64,000 bases of DNA, taken from contig CM057338.1 of assembly GCA_030015575.1 (NCBI GenBank), forward strand, positions 629,850,189 through 629,914,188, given 5' to 3'. The DNA is from Agapanthus africanus. Its lineage: Eukaryota > Streptophyta > Magnoliopsida > Asparagales > Amaryllidaceae. Both the position numbers and the translations under genes were made by a program. Numbering within the stretch: the first letter of the stretch is position 1; each line of letters begins with the position of its first letter. The notes beneath the pieces were generated by a model. That model made no database searches. It was not told the DNA's origin and saw only the letters and a program-made list of their open reading frames with translations. Of this stretch, positions 1-9,721 are shown one piece after another.

Positions 1-1474
1 CGAGTGTGTTCCCACTGTACTTTGATTACTACCCTACCACGGCTCAAAGGAGTCGTGCAAACAGGTAGTAGTTGGGTGCAGTACCGAAGCACTTGGAGGC
101 AGTGACGGTTAGACAGGATTCGTCTCTCCCGGTATTGGGGGTTGACATCGCGCTGTGTCTAGGAGAGCCGTTACACGAGTAGTCCCTGGCCAGGGCAAAC
201 GAGATATACTGGTAGGCTTCCAGTGTTATCTCAGGGTGTATTGGGCTTCACTCCGACACGACTTGTATCACTATTAGGGGACTGACGTTTACCGCCACCC
301 TAGGCCCGCCATGCGATGTATCAGACGAACAAACCGGACTGTACGAAGATTGTCATACTCAGGCTCAGTAGGAGTTCAGATGGGTTTCACCTCGTCAGTC
401 TTCTTGTCAGCATCTACCTGGGGACCGTTACGCACAGCTAGTGCCGCTTGCGGTCTGTGGTTAAACCCACTGCCAGCGTAGTGTCGAGTCTTTAGAGTCC
501 CACACAGAAAGCTATTCTCCTTTTGGCAAAAGAGTAGAGGTCGCATGGTTTTGCGACAGGTCGCATGATTTTGCGACAGGGTCCGGTCACATCCGTGCAC
601 TTGTGCACGTACAGTGTCCGGACAGTTAACACTAGCGGGCTTTGGTTTAAGCCAGATCCTAGTGTACGTTTTGGGATTGGTTTTATCCAGTATGTATTCG
701 TGTTCCTCGGAACGCGAATGCGGGTGTGTATGCACAGTTGACGGAGAGACAGAGGCAGAGGATTCTCATTAGGGTTGTTGACCGTTGACTGTTGACTATT
801 GACTTTTTGCTCAACCCCAATGGGAATATGATATGTAATTAACAATAATATTAATTAAGTATTGTGGTGACATGGTTGTTGAGGGGTTGACCTTGTTGAC
901 CGGTTGACTAGGTTGGACTAGTTGACCATCATGATGACAATGTCTATCATTTCATGGCAAAGACTTTTTACTTGCTTGTTCTTTTGTGCAATATGAGTGC
1001 ATGAAATGATATAGCCATTTTGACTTAAACCATTTACACAAAACTTGATTACTATTTTTGTGATGATGGTTTTGGATTATGAGAGCCAAGTGAGAAAAGT
1101 CTTGCTCATTCTATCATTTTCATTCTCTCTCTTATGTTCTTGAGCTCTCATCTCCTTCCTCTTGCTCTCCCTCTCTTTAGTCTATGGTTCACTTGTCTCA
1201 TGTGTTGAGAACCAAGAACCATAGAGAAAATCCCAACACACTCTCCTCTACTCACTCTAGTTCACAACGTTTAGCAAACCGAGTGAACTAGTTTCTTCAA
1301 AGTTCGAAGAAGAAGCCAAAGGTAGAAGCTTTCAGGTGGATCGATCTTCGGCGCAAGGAGAAGACGGGGTGAAGCCGATCCGGACAACCATTGAGGCTTG
1401 AAGACGAAGGAGTTCAAGAAAGAAAGGTATAACCCCCTAACCGAGTAGTTAACAACTCCTAGTTAGGTTGTTAG
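1..1474 (+). repeat. 5' LTR of element B, left part (truncated by window edge)
   Basis: This aligns with 39419-40914 of the B 3' LTR. It contains a hairpin (694-721), a TTGAC-rich stretch (738-926), and a TATAACCCCCTAACCGAG block near its end. It stops at GTTAG (1470-1474), the target-site duplication of element A. The LTR resumes at 11900. Short reading frames here are not credible genes. Confidence 0.92.
1470..1474. other. Target-site duplication of element A, left copy (GTTAG)
   Basis: GTTAG directly precedes the TGTTAG start of A. The same five bases follow its end at 11895-11899. Removing A and one copy restores an LTR sequence matching the uninterrupted B 3' LTR near 40905-40925. Confidence 0.95.
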
Positions 1475-2706
1475 TGTTAGTGTATATGCCCTAGAGGCCA
1501 TTACTGTATCATACTGGTTTGTATATTACTTAATGGATGCTTGGGATATTCACCTTGTATATACAATCTTGCTCAAAATAGTAGTATGCTACTTGGTTTG
1601 TTTCTACTTCAATGTGTACATGTGTTTATTTTTGTATATCGCCTATACACATTAGTAGAGCCCTTAGGATCTTTGCTTGATTACCAGCGATGTGATGGCC
1701 GTCACACTAGTGGGGCTGGGTAATCTATAAGCACATCCTTATACAGGTCCCTAGTCGTAGGACTATCGAGACAGGGCATCGATACTCCGGAGTAGACTAG
1801 CGCATGCGCTTCTCATCCCAGAGTGGGAGATGGTCTGTCCCACAGCCATCAGTACGTCATACTAGAGATAGTATGCGGGTGCTCGTTGGGTTACGAGTAC
1901 ACTGGACAGGACTCGTCGGGAACTGACCGGTTGGTATTATACCTATCGTCAGTTATCAGTTCCCAGGTGACATGAGTACAGCTTAGTCCGCTGACTTGAC
2001 ACTGTCACTTCGCCTCGAGTGTGTTCCCACTGTACTTTGATCACTACCCTACCACGGCTCAAAGTAGTCGTGCAAACAGGTAGTGGTTGGGTGCAGTCCC
2101 GAAGCACTTGGAGGCAGTGACGGTTAGACAGGATTTGTCTCTCCCGGTATTGGGGGTTGACATCGCGCTGTGTCTATGAGAGCCATTACACGAGTAGTCC
2201 CTGGCCAGGGCAAACGAGATATACTGGTAGGTTTCCAGTGTTATCTCAAGGTGTTTTGGGCTTCGCTCCGGCACGACTTGTACTGCTATTGGGGGACTGA
2301 CGTTTACCGCCCCCTAGGCCCGCCATGCGATGTATCAGACGAACAGACCGGACTGTACGGAGAATGTCACACTCAGGCTCAGTAGGAGTTCAGATGGGTT
2401 TCGCCTCGTCGGTCTTCTTGTCGGCACTACCTGGGGACCGTTACGCACAGCTAGTGCCGCTTGCGATCTGTGGTTAAACCCACTGCCAGCGTAGTGTCGA
2501 GTCTTTAGAGTCCCACACAGAAAGCTTTTCGCCTTTAGGAAAAAGAGTAGAGGTCGCATGGTATTGCGACAGGTCGCATGGTTTTGCGATAGGGTTCGGT
2601 CACATCCGTGCACTTGTGCTCGTACAGTGTCCGGACAGTTTACACTAGCGGGCTTTGGTTTAAGCCAGATCCTAGTGTACCTTATGGGATTGGATTTATC
2701 CAGTTT

Positions 2707-2734
2707 GCATTCGTGTTCCTCGGAACGCGGATGC
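2707..2734 (+). other. Conserved LTR hairpin, element A
   Basis: Two 13-nt arms flank a TC loop and pair fully if G-U pairs are allowed. It is followed by GGGTGTGTATGCACAG. The equivalent hairpins are at 694-721, 10954-10981 and 40112-40139 (+), at 42781-42808 and 50866-50893 (-), and, with a different stem sequence, at 23247-23276 in D. Confidence 0.6.
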
Positions 2735-2750
2735 GGGTGTGTATGCACAG

Positions 2751-2976
2751 TTGACAGGGAGACAGAGGCAGTGGATTCTCATTAGGGTTGTTGACAGTTG
2801 ACCGTTGACTATTGACCTTTTGATCAACCCTAATGAGAATATGATATGTGATTAACTATTATATTAATTAAGTATTATGGTGACATGGTTGTTGACTTTT
2901 GTAGACTTTGTTGACTTGTTGACTTTTGTTGACTTGTTGACTTTGTTGACCGGTTGACTAGGCTTGACTAGTTGAC
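2751..2976 (+). promoter_or_regulatory. W-box-like TTGAC array in the A 5' LTR
   Basis: I count 14 TTGAC on this strand in 226 bp. Twelve of them are TTGACC or TTGACT, the core bound by plant WRKY factors. Starts include 2791, 2798, 2805, 2812, 2892, 2911, 2919, 2929, 2937, 2946, 2954, 2964 and 2972. Four lie in the loop of a 16-bp inverted repeat. The motif is directly visible; regulation by WRKY proteins is inference. Confidence 0.5.
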
Positions 2977-3650
2977 CATCATGATAACCATAGCCATCAT
3001 TTCATGGCAAAGACTTTTTCTTGCTTGCTCATTTGTGTAAAATGAGTGCATGAAATGATATGGTTATGGTTGCTTCAAACCATCACATAAGACTTTTTTA
3101 GTATGATGAGTTATCATGACTTTGGATTATGAGAGGGTGAAAGACAAAAGAGAGCCTCATTCTTTCTTGCTCATTCTCTCTCTCTTGTTCTTGAGCTCTC
3201 CTTTTGCTCTCACCCTTTAGCTCTTGCTCCCTCTCTTTAATCTATGGTTCTCTTGTCTCATGAGTTGAGAATCAAGAACCATAGATAAAATCCCACACAA
3301 AGTATTCTCTACTCATTCTAGTTCACTAGGTTTAGCAAACCAAGTGAACTAGTTTCTTCAAAGAATGAAGAAGGAGCTAAAGGTTGGAGCTTTCAGGTGG
3401 ATCTATCTTCGGCGTACGGAGACGACGAGAAGAAGCCAATCGGACCACCATCGGAGCTTGAAGACGAAAGAGTTCAAGACAAGCAAGGTATAACCCCCTA
3501 ACCGAGTAGCTAGAAACTCATAGTTAGGTTGTTAGATAGATGTTTAACCAAGATCCGGGTTTTAGGTCCATGTTACCACCTCCGTAAAAATCGTTTTTTA
3601 CCAAATTCCGCATTCCCGAAAGTACCGGGAGAGGTAGCATGGACTTACAG

Positions 3651-3662
3651 TGGTATCAGAGA
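3651..3662 (+). other. Primer-binding site of element A
   Basis: TGGTATCAGAGA lies one base after the LTR end and matches the 3' end complement of initiator methionine tRNA, the usual plant copia primer. The twelfth base differs from the C seen in B, D and E. Confidence 0.9.
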
Positions 3663-3859
3663 CTAGTTAAACTCTATCTAACATGTTAGCAAGTAACTAG
3701 AAGATCGATCAAAGAAAAAGTCCCGAAAACAAAACCCCAAAAATTCGAGTTTCTGTCGATTTTTTTACTGTTCAAAAGTTGATTATTTTAACACCTAAAA
3801 TCGGCTCAGGGTTTTTTATTGCTACTGTAGAAAAATCACCAAGTGATTCCCCTAAACGA

Positions 3860-3903
3860 CCGCGGAAACGCGGCAATAGCTTGCTATTGCCGCGGTTCCG
3901 CGG
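3860..3903 (+). other. GC-rich leader hairpin of element A
   Basis: Arms 3860-3880 and 3883-3903 pair over 21 positions with one mismatch and a 2-nt loop, about 200 nt after the PBS. The upper stem reads GGCAATAGC/GCTATTGCC here but GGCGGGAGC/GCTCCCGCC in B, so three base pairs changed with pairing kept. Confidence 0.65.
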
Positions 3904-4106
3904 CCTCCTTGGCGCCTCTCTGGTGTTTCTTTGCTACAGTGTGCTTCTGGGGTTATTTTGGGAATTTTGGTACATGTATTTTCAACCCAGATTTTCCAGA
4001 ACGAAAATTTTATTTTGGGGTCCCGAAAATCCGTATTTTTGATCAAACTTCTAAAAGACTTTAGCTAACGGGTTTTTCTGTAATGTGATATTTGTATTGA
4101 ACGTCT

Positions 4107-4130
4107 ACTAATCGCTATATGTCGATTAGT
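4107..4130 (+). other. CTATA-loop hairpin of element A leader
   Basis: The arms ACTAATCG and CGATTAGT pair perfectly around the loop CTATATGT. Counterparts with different stems but a CTATA-containing loop occur in B, C, D and E. Confidence 0.55.
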
Positions 4131-4367
4131 GGGGGTTATACAAATCTGTGATCTGTAATGTTGCTGGAATGTGGATATGAATATGTTGGATTGTCGCGGG
4201 TGAATAGCCGGGGGTTGTGGGACGGGAGTTTTCTTTTCTTTCAATTCATGTAAATTTGTAAATTGATGTAATAATTATTTGTATGGCCGCACAACCGGGT
4301 CATGGTTGTAGCCGTCATTGTATAATTTCTTTTTACTGTTTTTGCTCCTAGGATAGACCCATGGAGG

Positions 4368-4470
4368 GGGTGCACAAACTACCGGGTATGCCGAAGTGTC
4401 GAGTGGCCTACTCATGGAGATGAGGGAGGTTACTACGCTTCGGGTACTTGGCGGGTAGTTTGCCGCACCC
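4368..4470 (+). other. Long-range leader stem of element A
   Basis: GGGTGC..AAACTACC at the left pairs with GGTAGTTTGCCGCACCC at the right. An inner CCGAAG/CTTCGG pairing suggests a branched structure. The stem bases differ in C and D but still pair. Confidence 0.5.
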
Positions 4471-4788
4471 GTAGGGGTCTTGGGTGGGGTATTCGCTATT
4501 CACCGCGACCGTGTAATCTGTCTTTCGTTACAGGCTCGTACGAATTACAGATTCCTAGTATATCCAATGTATTCATCTGTGATCTGAAATGTTTATCATT
4601 GCAGTATATCTATATATGATATTATTTAGGCGTTGCTTATGTTTTACAGACGTGCTAGCCCAGCCCCCGCTCTGTCGTTAGTTAAGTAACCTAACGGGTA
4701 ATGACGGGGCCCCGTGGCGAATGCGAATGGCATAAGCGTACGTCATATTTTGGTTGTTTTCTGTAATGGTATGATTAAATGATGGGAC

Positions 4789-4837
4789 GCATTAAAAGAA
4801 CTAATGCAAGAATATCACGCATTAAAAGAACTAATGC
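4789..4837 (+). other. Tandem small hairpins (30-bp repeat), element A leader
   Basis: GCATTA-aaagaac-TAATGC occurs twice at a 30-bp spacing. B and E also have two copies (13150-13198 and 48902-48950); D, F and C have one divergent version each. Confidence 0.55.
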
Positions 4838-5046
4838 AAGATAACAAACCAAGTTAAAGTCGTTGGAACACTTTCGAAAAACCACTCGGTTCTTTTCAAA
4901 ACAAACTTTTAAAATACGGAGTTTGAGCCACTCCATTTAAAAGCTATCTCGTTCCATCGACCAAATCAAGTTCACTACGTTCACGGTTTTGCCAAAACCA
5001 TCCGTAACCCTCCATTATTTCAGTTAAATATTCGGTAGTATTCAAG

Positions 5047-5259
5047 CTATGTATTTTGACCTCACGCCAAGGCATAGTGATTGGTAGCTGCCGGATATTT
5101 ATCTGTTGCATAGATAGAATGCGTTGGTTTGAGACAGTCGTACTGCCATTTTGGCCTACGTCAAGGGTATGTACAGGTGGGTTCAAATTAACCTGGATAA
5201 TGATGGGACGAACTTGACATGTGACTTATGACATTTTGACCTCACGCCAAGGTCATAAG
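5047..5259 (+). other. Three-hairpin leader array of element A
   Basis: Three stem-loops lie at 5047-5077, 5140-5174 and 5225-5259. Their outer stems differ (CTATG/CATAG, a GTAC-ended stem, CTTATGAC/GTCATAAG) but enclose a common core of the form TTTTGRCC..GYCAAGG. The first and third cores are identical. The array is found in all six copia elements of the window. Confidence 0.65.
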
Positions 5260-5757
5260 AGCATGGGGCAAAAATCCACATCGGGAGTTTCATAAGTACT
5301 GAAACTTGCTAGATTTGCATACCATTTGGAGTGTGATGATTCTGGTAGGATTCCTTCAGTTTCGTCACGCAATGATATTTGGATCCCGATCCTACTGTGA
5401 GTATATGCTACTCCTCGGGAAATTTCTCACTTAACGATCAATGCTATAAACCTAGTAGGTGCCTAGAAAGGTGTGAGCGGGGCTACGCCCCCAGGGAAAA
5501 GAGGTTCTCTAATTAAGGAACTTCACGAAAGCGTTGGAAAACCTCCCTCGAAGTACCGACACCGGCCTGGCTGAACGGTTAAGCAAGTATTGTGCGGTGG
5601 GATTGATCCCGGCTAATTCTTCCTTTATGGTTTGAGGAGGGATTCGAGAAACAGTGGGAGCCATCCTGTTTAGACAAACTAAAAACCACTCTAAACTTGC
5701 AAGAGCATCATGCTGAGTGTTTCTTCTTCTCTCTCCTAATTGCAGCGACCAATCAAC

Positions 5758-8700
5758 ATGACTGGACTTAAGTTACTCCTAGATAAAAACAAACTGACAG
5801 GGCCAAACTACAAAGATTGGCTCAGGAATGTCAAGATAGCAATCACTTACGACAAGCTGGGGTATCTTCTTACCACCAAAGCTCCCCCTGTCCCTGGTCC
5901 AACTTCCAGCGTCGCGGATAAGGAAATCCGCAAGACTTGGGAGATTGATAGCGCGAAGGCCAAATGCCTCCTGCTTGCCTCGATGGACAACGAACATCAG
6001 AGGAGGCACGAGAATATGGACATGGAATCCATATTGCTTCATACAAAAGAACTGTATGGAGAGCAATCTCGTATCGCAAGATACGAAGCGTCGAAAAAGT
6101 TATTTTCGACAAGAATGGCCGTCGGATCATCAGTAGCCGAGCACGTGCTAAAGATGATCGGCTACATTGAGGAGCTCGCGGACCTAGGGATCACATTGGA
6201 GAGTGAGCTATATACGGATATAATTCTTCAGTCCCTTCCTTCCACTTACGCCTAGTTTATACTGAACTTCAACTTACAAGAAAAAGAGGTTGAACTTTCA
6301 GAGCTCCTCAACATGCTGAGGAGCGCAGAGGGCACCCTACTGAAAGGTAGGGATACATCCACTTTGTTTGTAGGAGGATCATCTTCTTCTAGGTCCAAGG
6401 CGAAAGCCAAGAGAAAGAAGAAGAAGGCCCCCGCCAAACCAAGGGGAGGTGTTAGTAAGGCGGATACGAAGGGAAAAGGTAAAGCAACAAAGATAGCGGG
6501 GAAGCTTGTGGATAAGGAAGAATGCTTCTATTGTCATAAGAAAGGACACTGGAAGAATGATTGCAGGGCCTGGAAGGCCAGAACACAGGAATTGAAGCAG
6601 GTTGCAGCTTCAGCTTCAGGTGTGTATGTTATTGAAAACTGTCTTTCAATAAACTCTACTTCCTGGGTATTGGATACCGGATCAGGATCTCATATCTGTA
6701 ATTCTTTGCAGGCGTTGAGAAACCGTAAGGTTTTGAAGGCAGGTGACATGACCCTCAGAGTTGCGAACGGAGCTAGCATGGATGCTAAAGCCGTGGGGGA
6801 CTATCACCTGGGAATGTCAGATGGACATGTTTTGGTTTTGCGTAATTGCTTTTTTGTACCCAACGCAACTTGTAATATCATTTCTGTATCTTTAGTTTCT
6901 AAAGAAGGTTATGAATTTGCGTTTGTAAGTAATGTTGTAAACATTCACCTTAATCAAGTTTTGATTGGGTCAGGTACATTGAGTAATGGTATATACGTAT
7001 TAAACCAACCACAGATTTTCAATGTCCAGAATACACACAAAAGAAAGTCTCCAGAAATAAATCAGACTTTCTTGTGGCATTGTAGACTGGGTCACATCAA
7101 TGAGAGAAGGTTGACTAAGTTACATACAGAAGGGTATTTGAATGCGTTCGAATATCAGTCGTATGCCACTTGTCAATCCTGTCTCAAAGGAAAGATGACA
7201 AAGACTCCGTTTACTGGACATGGAGTAAGAGCGAGCGAGCTCTTGGGACTCGTACACAGTGACGTGTGCGGTCCAATGTCTACACATGCGCGAAGCGGCC
7301 ATTCTTACTTCATTACTTTTACGGATGACTTCTCAAGGTACGGTTATGTCTTCTTAATGAAACATAAGTCCGAAGCCTTTGGAAAATTCCAGGAGTATAA
7401 GAATGAAGTTGAGAAATAGACCGGCAAAAGTATTAAGATTCTAGGATCGGATCGAGGTGGAGAATACTTAATTGCCGAGTTCCTGGACTATTTAAAAGAG
7501 AACGGAATTCTCTCTCAGCTTACTCCTCCATACACCCTGCAACATAACGGTGTATCGGAGAGATGGAACCGCACCCTATTGGATATGGTGCGGTCCATGA
7601 TGAATAACGCTGAGTTACCGCGATCATTCTGGGGGTATGCGCTAGAATCAGCTGCATACCTTTTGAACCGAGTTCCGACTAAGACTGTGCCTACCACCCC
7701 ATATGAAATGTGGAGTGAGAAGAAACCCTATCTTCAATATCTGAAGATCTGGGGATGTCCAGCTTTTGTCAAAAAGCAGCATGCCGACAAACTCGAGGCA
7801 CGCTCAGTACTGTGAAAGTTTGTGGGATACCCAAAGAACACCAGGGGGTATCTTTTCTACTACGCAGAGGAACAAAAAGTCCTTGTTTCTCGTAATGCCC
7901 ACTTTCTAGAACACCAGTTCTTGGAAAAGGAAAATAGTGGGAGCGCAGTAGAACTGGAAGAAATTCCAGAACCACAGACTGTTACTGAAAGCTTAGTGGA
8001 ACCAGAGGGTTCAACAGAACAAGACATTCCTACGCCGCTCCGCAGGAGTAGTAGGCAGACTCATCCGCCCGAGAGATACTACGGTTTTCTCATAGACGGG
8101 GATAGAGAGGATTGCATCATGAATTATGATGAGCCTACTAGCTTCCAGCAGGCCGTTCAGAGCGTTGACTCAGTGAAATGGCTGGATGCAATGCAGACCG
8201 AAATGGAGTCCATGTACACCAACAAGGTATGGACGTTGGACATTGCTCCAGATGGGGTAAAACCCGTAGGATGCAAGTGGATCTTCAAAAGGAAGATTGG
8301 TGTAGATGGACAGGTTGAGACTTATAAAGCTAGGCTGGTAGCAAAGGGTTTTCGTCAAAGACCTGGCTTGGACTATGACGAAACCTTTTCTCCAGTAGCC
8401 ATGCTGAAGTCCATGCGGATCCTTCTTGCCATTGCTGCCTTCCACGATTATGAGATCTGGCAAATGGACGTAAAGACAGCTTTTCTAAATGGAAATTTAG
8501 AGGAGTGTGTCTATATGGACCAACCAGAGGGTTTCATTCAGAGTGGGAGCAGCGGAAAGGTGTGCAAGTTGCTTAAGTCCATCTATGGACTAAAGCAGGC
8601 ATCGCGGAGTTGGAACATCTGCTTTGATGAGACGGTCAAAGAATTTGGCTTTATCAAAAATCCAGATGAACCATGCATCTATAGTAGATTTGTAGCGAGA

Positions 8701-9707
8701 ACTGTAGTATTCCTCGTTTTATACGTGGATGACATTCTCTTAATAGGAAATGACATTCCTATGCTACAATCTGTCAAGGGGTTCTTGTCGCACAGGTTCT
8801 CCATGAAAGACCTGGGTGATGCCTCATACATCTTGGGGATCCGGATCCATCGTGATAGATCCAAGAGGATATTAGGACTTTCACAGTCCAGGTACATCGA
8901 CACCGTACTGAAAAGATTCAGTATGGAAGATTCCAAGCGCGGTAACCTACCGGCTTGTCACGGGATCACCCTCTCTAAAGAGATGTCTCCCAAGACTGAT
9001 TTGGAGAGGGATCGTATGTATATTATACCCTACGCTTCTGCGGTAGGCTCTATAATGTATGCGATGTTGTGTACCAGCCCGATGTAGCTTATGCACTGAG
9101 TGTGGTAAGCCAGTATCAGTCAAACCCTGGGGAGAAACACTGGATAGCGGTAAAGAACATTCTCAAGTACCTGAGAAGGACTAAGGAGCTGTTCTTGGTG
9201 TATGGCGGAAAAGACCTCCAGATCGAGGCCTTTGCTGACTCCAGCTTCCAGAGTGACAAGGATGATTCCAAGTCCATGTCGGGTTTTGTCTTTACCCTCA
9301 ATGGAGGGGCGGTGTGTTGGAAGAGTTCCAAACAGGAAACCGTTGCAGACTCGACGATGGAAGCGGAATACATCGCTGCATCTGATGCCGCAAAAGAAGC
9401 TGTCTGGATGAGGAAGTTCTTGAAAGAACTTCAGGTGGTTCCGTCCATTGTTGATCCAATACCTCTGTATTGCGACAACAACGGGGCTATAGCTTTAGCG
9501 AAGGAACCCAGGTCCCATCAGAGATCCAGGCACATCTTGAGGCGGTATCACCTGATCAGGGAGATCGTGGATCGCCAGGAGATCGAGGTTCGGAGAGTCG
9601 CTTCAGAAGATAACACTGCAGATCCATTCACCAAGGCCCTGCCCCAGACTCAGTTCGAGCGGCTGATCGAGATGATAGGTCTTCGATACGCCAGTACATG
9701 GCCTTAG
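5758..9707 (+). pseudogene. gag-pol polyprotein of element A (three nonsense codons and a frameshift)
   Basis: An Angela-like copia polyprotein of 1316 codons when the single-base loss is allowed for. The ATG at 5758 follows the conserved CAG|CGACC site. Domains in order: Gag (about residues 1-250, opening MTGLKLLLDK), a basic K-rich stretch, CCHC knuckle CFYCHKKGHWKNDC (from residue 256), protease DTGSGSH (306), integrase zinc region WHCRLGH (about 440), DD35E integrase core (D502, D565, E601), reverse transcriptase with intact YVDD (989), and RNase H (ADSTMEAEYIA). Lesions by comparison with E: CAG to TAG at 6253-6255, TAG at 7417-7419, TGC to TGA at 7813-7815, and a one-base deletion near 9076. 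Intact, it would make capsid, protease, integrase and reverse transcriptase/RNase H for copying RNA to DNA in cytoplasmic particles and inserting it in nuclear DNA. Confidence 0.95.
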
Positions 9708-9710
9708 TGC

Positions 9711-9721
9711 AAGTGGGAGAT
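9711..9721 (+). other. Polypurine tract of element A
   Basis: AAGTGGGAGAT abuts the 3' LTR and follows the gag-pol stop by four bases. The same tract precedes the 3' LTR of B, D and (reversed) C and E. Confidence 0.9.

Larger units (their letters stand above)
1475..3649 (+). repeat. 5' LTR of element A
   Basis: This 2175-bp LTR runs from TGTTAGTGTATATGCCCTAG to the CTTACA just before the PBS. It carries the ATGCCCTAGAGGC signature near its start, a 28-nt hairpin (2707-2734), a 16-bp inverted repeat (2775-2790 and 2825-2840), a TTGAC array (2751-2976), and a possible splice donor AAG|GTATAA at 3488. It should hold promoter and polyadenylation signals, but I cannot place the transcription start. 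Confidence 0.96.
3488..5745 (+). other. Possible leader intron of element A (LTR donor to pre-gag acceptor)
   Basis: The left edge is AAG|GTATAA in the LTR. The right edge is TCTCTCCTAATTGCAG|CGACC, a pyrimidine tract plus CAG with a CTAAT branch-like sequence, 12 nt before the gag ATG. Splicing would remove the PBS and leader and many upstream ATGs. The acceptor is kept in all six copia elements here. This is an inference from splice consensus, with no transcript evidence. Confidence 0.4.
3650..5757 (+). other. Non-coding 5' leader of element A
   Basis: These 2.1 kb between PBS and gag contain no credible coding region. They hold an ordered set of stem-loops: a GC-rich hairpin (3860-3903), a CTATA-loop hairpin (4107-4130), a long-range stem (4368-4470), a tandem pair of small hairpins (4789-4837), a run of three hairpins (5047-5259), and a GGGGC-TAC-GCCCC hairpin (5479-5491). 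Each has counterparts in other elements of the window. A possible intron (3488-5745) covers nearly all of it. Confidence 0.8.

Noticed and set aside
2335..2748. Minus-strand frames of 117-148 residues recurring in the A and B LTRs
   Set aside because: They run antisense to the LTR, recur only because LTRs recur, and change frame or length between copies.
3779..4064. Overlapping short frames after the A primer-binding site
   Set aside because: They span the GC-rich leader hairpin and are not conserved at equivalent positions in B, C or E.
5769..6200. Antisense frames across gag and pol in several elements
   Set aside because: They are shadows of the sense coding sequence, with no independent features.
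6253..6255. Stop codon within gag as a programmed readthrough site
   Set aside because: Stops in A (codon 166), B (310), E (177) and F (3) are all at different places, which indicates decay.
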